Source of the DNA: Bacteroidota bacterium
GTDB lineage: Bacteria; Bacteroidota; Ignavibacteria; UBA10030; UBA8401
Length of the DNA: 7,130 bases
NCBI GenBank assembly: GCA_030824295.1
Contig: JAVBYA010000338.1
Span: 1 to 7,130, forward strand
Reading direction: 5' to 3'
A program made the position numbers and the translations under genes. Below, one piece after another: positions 1-4,879 of this stretch (its first letter is position 1; each line of letters begins with the position of its first letter). The notes beneath the pieces were generated by a model. That model was given only the letters and a program-made list of their open reading frames with translations. It was not told the DNA's origin and did not search any database.

Positions 1-120
1 CCCGAGCAGATCGTACACCTTCACCGACACATCCCCTGCCGCCGGAACATCGTACCGGATGACCGTGCCGGGATTGAACGGGTTCGGAAAATTCTGCTGC
101 AGACCGAACTGCGACGGCAG
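1..120 (-). other. T9SS type A sorting domain, partial
   Basis: Residues 593-632 of the Asp-box protein contain QNFPNPFNPGTV, then IRYDVPAAG and VSVKVYDLLG, the N-terminal half of the Por_Secre_tail family. In known systems this domain targets a protein through the T9SS outer-membrane translocon and is then cleaved for release or surface attachment. About 40-50 more residues (the GKEVAVL and SGVYFY strands) should lie beyond the left edge, judging from the intact copy ending at 2209. Confidence 0.9.
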
Positions 121-1896
121 AACCGACGTGCTGCTGATGCCGGTGACCATCTCGCTGAGCGGCCGCCGCCAGATGCCGGAGTTCGTCCCGGCAAAGAGCG
201 AGCCGTTCTCGATATGCAAAGAGAATACAGTGGCATTGGAATAGCCGGTCCTCACCGCGGTCCAGACGGTATCGTTCGCTTTCAGAACGTGTACACCAGA
301 ACCGTTACTGCCGGCGAAAAGATGGCCGTTCACAGATGCTAAGCAGGTCGCCCCGCCATCGGGATATCCTGCTGTGAACTTCTTCCAGCTCAAACCATAA
401 TTGGTGGTCGAGAAAACGCCCAGACCGGTCCCGACATAAAGCGTGGTTCCGATCGAGATGAATGCATGCACATCATTCTTGGCCGGGATCCCTGTACCGG
501 CATAGTTCCAGGTGGTCCCTTTATCATGACTGGTGAAGATACCGGAATCATTCACTGCGGCGAACAATACACCAATATGGGCCGCGAGTGTCTTTACATA
601 CGCATTCTTCGGCAGTCCGGAGTTCCGTGCGTTCCACTTCCCTCCCGAGAACTCGAACACTCCGTGGGTAGAACCGGCAAAGAGGTTCCCGTTCCGTACG
701 AACGTATACATCACATGGTTTTGACCGAGGCCCGTCGAATCGGCGCTCCACACCAATCCGCCGTCCGTCGACCGGTACATGCCGAAGTTCGTACCCAGAT
801 GGTAGGCAACGGTATCGATATGGGAAGAGTATGTGACGACATCCTTCACGCTGTTCGGATTCGGATTCCAGGTGAGACCGTTGTTGATGGAAGTGAACAA
901 TCCGCTGGTGGATGTGACGGCAAGGAGTTCCCCGTTCGACCGTGCGATCCGGATAACGGAAGTACCGGTGATCCCGGTGTTCATGTCGGACCAGGTCACA
1001 CCGCCGTTCGTGGAGAGCGAGACGCCGGAGCGGTTCCCCGCAAACAGGTTCACACCGCGGAATGCGACACTCGATACGGAAGTGGACGGAAGTGCCCCGG
1101 CCTTCGTCCATGTATCGCCGTTGTTCGTGGAGAGATGGACGCCATCGCTCCCTGTCCCTGCCATGATGGTGGTTCCGTCCGAAGCGATCGACAGGACGAT
1201 CTGGTTGACGCTCGCCCCTTTGACATTCGCCCATTTCTTCCCGGAATCCGCAGAGAAGAACACACCGGAGTGCGATGATGCGAACAACAGACTCCCTTTT
1301 TGAGCGAATCCGGTGATGGAAACGGAATGACTGAGGGAATCGGCAAACTTCCAGGTGGCACCGTTATCGGTCGTGCGGAACAGACCTGCTGCGGTCCCGG
1401 CGAGGAAGGTATTCCCCATCATGATGAAGGTGTTCACCTGTCTGTTCGCAATGGTGGTATCCTTCGCGCTCCAGTTCTTTCCGCCGTTCTTCGAAGTAAA
1501 GAGGCCGCTGAAGGTGCCGGCGAACACCAGCGCATCCTTCCCGATCGCCGCCGTTACATATCCCACCTGTCCGGCGGAATCAAGACTGGTCCAGGTCACT
1601 CCTTTGTCCGTGGAACGGTACGGTCCCGATGCGGTCCCGGTATACATGTCCCCACCTGCCGGGATAACGCTGACCGTATACGAACCGGACGGGATGCCGC
1701 TCGACTGGGACCACGAGATACCGTCATTCGTCGTTCGATACACTCCGGAAATGGTCGCCGCAACGATCGTGGTCCCGTTCGTTGTCAGACCGTAAACGTT
1801 TGCCCCGTACGGCCCGCCGGTCTGCAGCCACTGCGCCGACGCCGATGAGATACAGCATGCAACAATGATGGATACTTTGGTCAGTATTCGCTTCAT
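1..1896 (-). CDS. Secreted Asp-box (BNR/YCF48-like) repeat protein with T9SS tail, 3' end cut by window edge
   Basis: The frame is open without a stop from the ATG at 1896 to base 1 (632 codons); I translated it throughout. Residues 1-21 form a signal peptide (MKRILTK, short hydrophobic stretch, ASA cleavage site before Q22). Residues 51 to about 590 are a tandem array of about 40-residue units, each opening with G-[VLIMP]-[YFH], most carrying an Asp-box S/T-x-[DN]-x-G-x-[TSK]-W (STDKGVTW, TTDNGATW, STDGGLVW) and ending in a strand like LFAGT. Thirteen full units plus a half unit at each end suggest about fourteen propeller blades. From about residue 593 comes a T9SS type A tail (QNFPNPFNP, then VKVYDLLG), whose last part lies beyond base 1. 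The start is supported by AAGGAG four bases upstream. Asp boxes occur in sialidases and in many non-enzymatic propellers; no sialidase catalytic motif is visible, so a surface binding or structural role is inferred. Confidence 0.9.
   Translation of the reverse strand, partial: MKRILTKVSIIVACCISSASAQWLQTGGPYGANVYGLTTNGTTIVAATISGVYRTTNDGISWSQSSGIPSGSYTVSVIPAGGDMYTGTASGPYRSTDKGVTWTSLDSAGQVGYVTAAIGKDALVFAGTFSGLFTSKNGGKNWSAKDTTIANRQVNTFIMMGNTFLAGTAAGLFRTTDNGATWKFADSLSHSVSITGFAQKGSLLFASSHSGVFFSADSGKKWANVKGASVNQIVLSIASDGTTIMAGTGSDGVHLSTNNGDTWTKAGALPSTSVSSVAFRGVNLFAGNRSGVSLSTNGGVTWSDMNTGITGTSVIRIARSNGELLAVTSTSGLFTSINNGLTWNPNPNSVKDVVTYSSHIDTVAYHLGTNFGMYRSTDGGLVWSADSTGLGQNHVMYTFVRNGNLFAGSTHGVFEFSGGKWNARNSGLPKNAYVKTLAAHIGVLFAAVNDSGIFTSHDKGTTWNYAGTGIPAKNDVHAFISIGTTLYVGTGLGVFSTTNYGLSWKKFTAGYPDGGATCLASVNGHLFAGSNGSGVHVLKANDTVWTAVRTGYSNATVFSLHIENGSLFAGTNSGIWRRPLSEMVTGISSTSVLPSQFGLQQNFPNPFNPGTVIRYDVPAAGDVSVKVYDLLG
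178..1746 (-). repeat. Protein-level tandem repeat: fourteen ~40-residue Asp-box units
   Basis: Repeat units begin at residues 51, 91, 131, 171, 211, 252, 291, 332, 372, 412, 452, 493, 534 and 574 of the gene starting at 1896, a period of 39-41 residues (117-123 bases). The last is a half unit (GIWRR). A half unit lacking the Asp box precedes the first (about residues 33-50, NVYGLT to AATIS). The Asp-box Trp is retained in units 1-13. The repeats have diverged at DNA level and do not look like recent duplications. Confidence 0.85.
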
Positions 1897-1900
1897 AGAT

Positions 1901-1906
1901 CTCCTT
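1901..1906 (-). promoter_or_regulatory. Shine-Dalgarno site of the Asp-box gene
   Basis: The minus strand reads AAGGAG, then ATCT, then ATG: a near-perfect anti-16S match four bases before the start. It fixes the start of the Asp-box gene at 1896. Strong sites like this are uncommon in classical Bacteroidia. Confidence 0.8.
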
Positions 1907-1960
1907 ATAAGTGATTGTGATGAACACGATCAACCTATCGGAAGATGGAAGCGGAAAACA

Positions 1961-1976
1961 CTATATGAAGATATAG
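1961..1976. promoter_or_regulatory. AT-only inverted repeat upstream of the Asp-box gene (possible promoter or operator)
   Basis: CTATAT-GAAG-ATATAG is a perfect 6-bp inverted repeat with a 4-base spacer, 64-80 bases upstream of the start at 1896, standing out as AT-rich in GC-richer surroundings. On the minus strand it supplies TATA-like hexamers suitable for a -10 region, but no clear -33 TTG or TAnnTTTG Bacteroidota promoter pair accompanies it. The position suits a promoter or operator; the assignment is tentative. Confidence 0.3.
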
Positions 1977-2087
1977 AATGGAAGGAATGTGAGGTGCATC
2001 AACCGGCATGCAGAGGGAAACCATGGACGGTATCCGCCGCGAGGAGCCGGAAGGAAAAGCGGTCATTCAACGACAGTCAGGTACAAC

Positions 2088-2126
2088 ACAATGCCGTTGA
2101 CGCAGGAACAGCGGCAACGGCATTGT
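2088..2126 (-). terminator. Long hairpin downstream of the choice-of-anchor B gene, candidate terminator
   Basis: ACAATGCCGTTG pairs perfectly with CAACGGCATTGT (12 bp). After one mismatch three more pairs (CGC/GCG) close around a 7-base loop. It lies 82 bases after the stop codon at 2209. The minus-strand sequence after the stem starts GTTGTACCTG and is not a run of T, so it is not a textbook intrinsic terminator. It could instead protect the 3' end or act in either direction, since the stem is symmetric. Confidence 0.5.
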
Positions 2127-2208
2127 CGTAAAGTCGGAACAGCTGGGATCGAAGCGGTGATCCTCCGGAGCGTTTTGATGTGTTCCGTGAGAGATCGTTG
2201 CAGTGATG

Positions 2209-2478
2209 CTACCGCATGTATACCAATTTTTTCGTTTGCGTGAACGTACCGGACTGCATGGTATAGAAATAGACGCCGCTCGATCGTTCCGAAGCATCGA
2301 ACTGCACGGAATAGGTCCCGGCAGTATGGTGTCCCTGCGCCAGCACCGCCACTTCTTTCCCCAGCAGGTCGTACACTTTCACAGAGACTGGACCGGCTGC
2401 CGGAACATGATAGCGGACGGTCGTAACAGGATTGAACGGATTGGGATAGTTCTGTTCCAGCGAGAATGCGGATGGCAC
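2209..2478 (-). other. T9SS type A sorting domain, complete
   Basis: Residues 705-793 and the stop codon. The tail includes LEQNYPNPFNPVTTVRY, VKVYDLLGKEVAVL, AGTYSVQFDAS, SGVYFY and a basic end (TKKLVYMR). It is the full-length version of the partial tail at the left edge of the window. Confidence 0.92.
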
Positions 2479-4590
2479 CGTTGCACCTTCCGGACGGACC
2501 GACAGCTGCAGACCGTCGCCGAACTCCACATCATCCAGCGCGGAGTCGAAGATGCTCGTCACGCCGCCGTCGAATGCCGCGAAGCGGATCCGCATCTTAT
2601 CCGTCGCAGTAAGATGATCCTTCACACTGATGCGGTACTGCTTCCAGTACGGCAGCTTGCCGGCGATCTTCAACGCCCGTTTCCATGTGGTGCCGGCGTC
2701 ATTGCTCAGTTCCACGAACATCGTGTCATCCTTCGCGGCAGAGAGGGAGTTGAAGAAATTCCAGAATAGGAAAGCCGGTTCAGACATTCCCGCCAGACTG
2801 ATCACCGGCGAAGTGAGCGTTGTTCGGTATTCCACATAATCCGAAGCCACCGGTGTTGCACCGGTCACGAACAATCGGGTGCCGACAGGCGAATGGTCCG
2901 CCGCGGGCTGCAGCGTATCCTTGCCGAAGACGGCCGCAACGGAGGCAGAGCGCTTCCAGACACCGGTCGTTCCGGAATCCTCCGGACTGCCCACGGTCCA
3001 GCCGAGATCGGATTCGAAATCGTCCAGCCGGCGCGGGGTCAGCTGCAGCTGCGCGGTATTGTTGATCCCTCCGGTGATCATGAGGGTCACAGAATCGGGT
3101 GCATATCCCCAATGTCCGGCATACACCGTGTATGTTCCGCTTCCCAGCAATGCCGGAACGAAGAATGCGCCGGCCGAGTCGGTGGTGCCGGCGACCGGCG
3201 TTTCGCGGATGCTCAGATTCAGATATTTGATGGCAGCACCGTTCTGTTTGGAGAGTGCCGTGACCGTGAGTGAACCGGTCTGCAGCGGCTGCATTGCGAT
3301 CTCCAGATTCACAAGAGAATCATAGACCATCGTGATCTTCTTCACCGCAGAACGGTATCCGGAATTGAAACTGGATTTATGGAGCGAGAGTGTTGCCGTA
3401 TCGGTCACAGCGCCGAACCGGACCTTGCCGTCCTGGTCCGTAATGAACGGTTCGAAATAGCCGGGAACATTCACCGCCACACCGCTCACCGGCAGTTTGG
3501 TAACGGAGTCACGCACGGTCAGCACAGCACGTGCCGCTTTCACAGAACCGTCCTGTCCGGCGAACCGGATAACGAACAGTCCGCCGGAGATATCCGAGAT
3601 GATGACCTTGTTGGAATTGTAATACGGGAATGCGCCCCACGCGCCGACATAGTTGTTGACCGACCCGACGTACGTATCGTAATGCGCCACTTCCACCGGG
3701 ATCTCCGGATACTTGATATCCAGGATGCGTATCCCTTCCGAGTAGTGCGCAAGGTATCCGTACTTCCCTTTAAGATGGATGTTGTGCACAATGGTGTTCG
3801 GACGGGCCACGTACGTACCGACCAGTTTCAGATCCGTGACATTGGAACGGTCCCACACGCGCAGGATATTTCCGTTCGTTCCGCCGTTGATCTCGTCCGT
3901 GGTAAAGACGTACCGATTATCGTCGGTCACATCCGTGTTGTGCGTTCCGGAATACGGGTAATTGGTGATGCTCACTCGCGTCGGGTTCGCTTTGTTCACC
4001 GCGCTGATGATATCGATCCCCTGTCCGTAGATCGCCGCCGCATAGATGGTATCGTTCTTGATGACGCAGTCGTGCACGTACTGCGCCTGATATTCCCCTG
4101 CGTATACCGGATGTACCGGATCGGTCAGATCGAAGATGACGATACCGCCGCTCTTGTACTGAGAACCGCTGATATAGAGGTACTTCCCTTCGATGGAAAT
4201 GGTGTGTCCGGTCGGTACCAGCGTGTTGGTGATGGTATTCACTAACTTCATGGAATCCAGATCGATGATCTGCAGTCCCGCTCCGTTCCCTTCCGTGACC
4301 ACATACGCATATTTTTGATAGACCTTCATCTCACGCCAGCTGGAGCTTGGACCGGGGATGAACGCAACTTCCTTCAGCGTATCGGTGGAGATATCCACGA
4401 TCTGCGTTCCGGTGAAGCAGCCGATGATGGCATACTCCTTCCCATTGGGAGCATTGTATCCCCAGCATTGCGAATATCCGTTCGTTCCGCGGGTCCTCAA
4501 CTGTCCGATGAACTGGACGTTCTTCCCTCCCTGCGCAATGAGCGCTTCCGATGCGATGAACAGCATGACCAGCAAGAACATGGATTTCAT
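2209..4590 (-). CDS. Secreted choice-of-anchor B (LVIVD-repeat) protein with CarboxypepD_reg-like domains and T9SS tail
   Basis: 793 residues. A signal peptide (MKSMFLLVML to LIA) precedes Q20. Residues 25-342 match the choice-of-anchor B family, a beta-propeller with LVIVD-type repeats and unknown function: CWGYN..GKEYAIIG at 42-57, SSSWREMKVYQKYAYVVTE at 82-100, GLQIIDL, GTHNTDVTDDNRYVFTTDE at 215-233, and VHNIHLKGKYGYLAHY then GIRILDI at 268-292. Residues 350-432 and 437-518 resemble two carboxypeptidase-regulatory beta-sandwiches. Residues 522-692 (DDFESDLGW, then LTSPVISLAG and VELSNDAGTTW) look like a jelly-roll module often attached to secreted proteins. Residues 706-793 are a complete T9SS type A tail (QNYPNPFNP, VKVYDLLGKEVAVL, SGVYFYTM). 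GAGGA four bases before ATG supports the start. It starts 16 bases after the FG-GAP gene and is probably co-transcribed. A surface binding role is inferred; no catalytic motif is seen. Confidence 0.93.
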   Translation of the reverse strand: MKSMFLLVMLFIASEALIAQGGKNVQFIGQLRTRGTNGYSQCWGYNAPNGKEYAIIGCFTGTQIVDISTDTLKEVAFIPGPSSSWREMKVYQKYAYVVTEGNGAGLQIIDLDSMKLVNTITNTLVPTGHTISIEGKYLYISGSQYKSGGIVIFDLTDPVHPVYAGEYQAQYVHDCVIKNDTIYAAAIYGQGIDIISAVNKANPTRVSITNYPYSGTHNTDVTDDNRYVFTTDEINGGTNGNILRVWDRSNVTDLKLVGTYVARPNTIVHNIHLKGKYGYLAHYSEGIRILDIKYPEIPVEVAHYDTYVGSVNNYVGAWGAFPYYNSNKVIISDISGGLFVIRFAGQDGSVKAARAVLTVRDSVTKLPVSGVAVNVPGYFEPFITDQDGKVRFGAVTDTATLSLHKSSFNSGYRSAVKKITMVYDSLVNLEIAMQPLQTGSLTVTALSKQNGAAIKYLNLSIRETPVAGTTDSAGAFFVPALLGSGTYTVYAGHWGYAPDSVTLMITGGINNTAQLQLTPRRLDDFESDLGWTVGSPEDSGTTGVWKRSASVAAVFGKDTLQPAADHSPVGTRLFVTGATPVASDYVEYRTTLTSPVISLAGMSEPAFLFWNFFNSLSAAKDDTMFVELSNDAGTTWKRALKIAGKLPYWKQYRISVKDHLTATDKMRIRFAAFDGGVTSIFDSALDDVEFGDGLQLSVRPEGATVPSAFSLEQNYPNPFNPVTTVRYHVPAAGPVSVKVYDLLGKEVAVLAQGHHTAGTYSVQFDASERSSGVYFYTMQSGTFTQTKKLVYMR
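3565..4533 (-). other. Choice-of-anchor B / LVIVD beta-propeller domain
   Basis: Residues 20-342 of the 793-residue protein. Blade-like units end in [IL]-[VIQR]-I-[VIFL]-D: TQIVDIS (62-68), GLQIIDL (105-111), GIVIFDLTDP (149-158), GIDIIS (191-196), ILRVWDRS (242-249), GIRILDIKYP (286-295), GLFVIRF (337-343). That gives about seven blades, fitting a single propeller. Confidence 0.75.
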
Positions 4591-4594
4591 TCGA

Positions 4595-4599
4595 TCCTC
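4595..4599 (-). promoter_or_regulatory. Shine-Dalgarno-like site of the choice-of-anchor B gene
   Basis: The minus strand reads GAGGA, then TCGA, then ATG at 4590. The site lies inside the 16-base gap after the FG-GAP stop codon, so ribosomes could initiate here directly or by reinitiation. Confidence 0.55.
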
Positions 4600-4606
4600 A
4601 GGATTA

Positions 4607-4879
4607 TTATTTGATGAGTGACATTCGGCGGTATTCCGTCACCGAACCATGGCGGAACATTGCAACACATCGTAACAGATACGCTCCGGACGCAATATTG
4701 GTTGCGTCCCAGCGGAAGCGGTGCTCTCCGGACGGATACACACCCTGCGCAAGCTGCGCAACGTTCCGTCCGGCGATATCGATCACCGTGATATGGACCT
4801 CCGCTGCATCCTGCAGACGAAGCAAGACATCAGCAGAAGGGTTGAAAGGATTCGGGAAGACATTGCTCAATTCTACAGA
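4607..4879 (-). other. T9SS type A sorting domain, complete
   Basis: Residues 591-680 and the stop codon: VFPNPFNPSADVLLRL, HITVIDIAGRNVAQL, GEHRFRWDATNIASG, ending RRMSLIK. It is more diverged from the other two tails of the window, which resemble each other closely. Confidence 0.9.

Larger units (their letters stand above)
1897..2208. other. Intergenic region between the choice-of-anchor B gene and the Asp-box gene
   Basis: These 312 bases hold no convincing gene. The short open frames here have no supported start, no recognisable protein and would run into neighbouring genes in antisense. The right part contains a 12-bp perfect stem (2088-2126), probably the 3' end signal of the upstream transcript. 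The middle contains an AT-only inverted repeat (1961-1976) in an AT-richer patch. The left end carries the ribosome binding site of the Asp-box gene. I see no tRNA or riboswitch. Confidence 0.7.

Noticed and set aside
548..1234. 228-codon minus-strand open frame overlapping the Asp-box gene
   Set aside because: It is in a different frame from the continuous repeat-coding frame and encodes no repeat pattern or known domain.
466..1278. 270-codon open frame on the plus strand
   Set aside because: It lies fully antisense to the Asp-box gene, has no recognisable domain, and its composition (many Arg, Gly, His) is typical of a shadow frame opposite GC-rich coding DNA.
178..1746. 120-base periodicity as a CRISPR or DNA satellite array
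   Set aside because: The period is explained by 40-residue protein repeats. The DNA units are diverged, with no constant repeat and variable spacer pattern.
1..1896. Sialidase annotation for the Asp-box protein
   Set aside because: Asp boxes alone do not indicate sialidase activity. I find no Arg-Ile-Pro motif or catalytic residue set, and there are far more repeats than in sialidases.
1902..1930. TTGATC, 17 bases, TTATAA on the minus strand as a sigma70-type promoter
   Set aside because: The -10-like element abuts and partly overlaps the Shine-Dalgarno site, so transcription would start at or past the start codon.
1865..2243. Short plus-strand frames crossing the intergenic gap
   Set aside because: They overlap both neighbouring genes in antisense, lack a convincing start and would read through the hairpin. 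They are treated as noise.
2203..2769. 188-codon open frame on the plus strand
   Set aside because: It is antisense to the T9SS tail and jelly-roll region of the choice-of-anchor B gene and resembles no protein family.
3379..4245. 288-codon open frame on the plus strand
   Set aside because: It is antisense to the propeller of the choice-of-anchor B gene. Its Arg/His/Asp-rich composition mirrors the coding strand and it has no ribosome site of its own.
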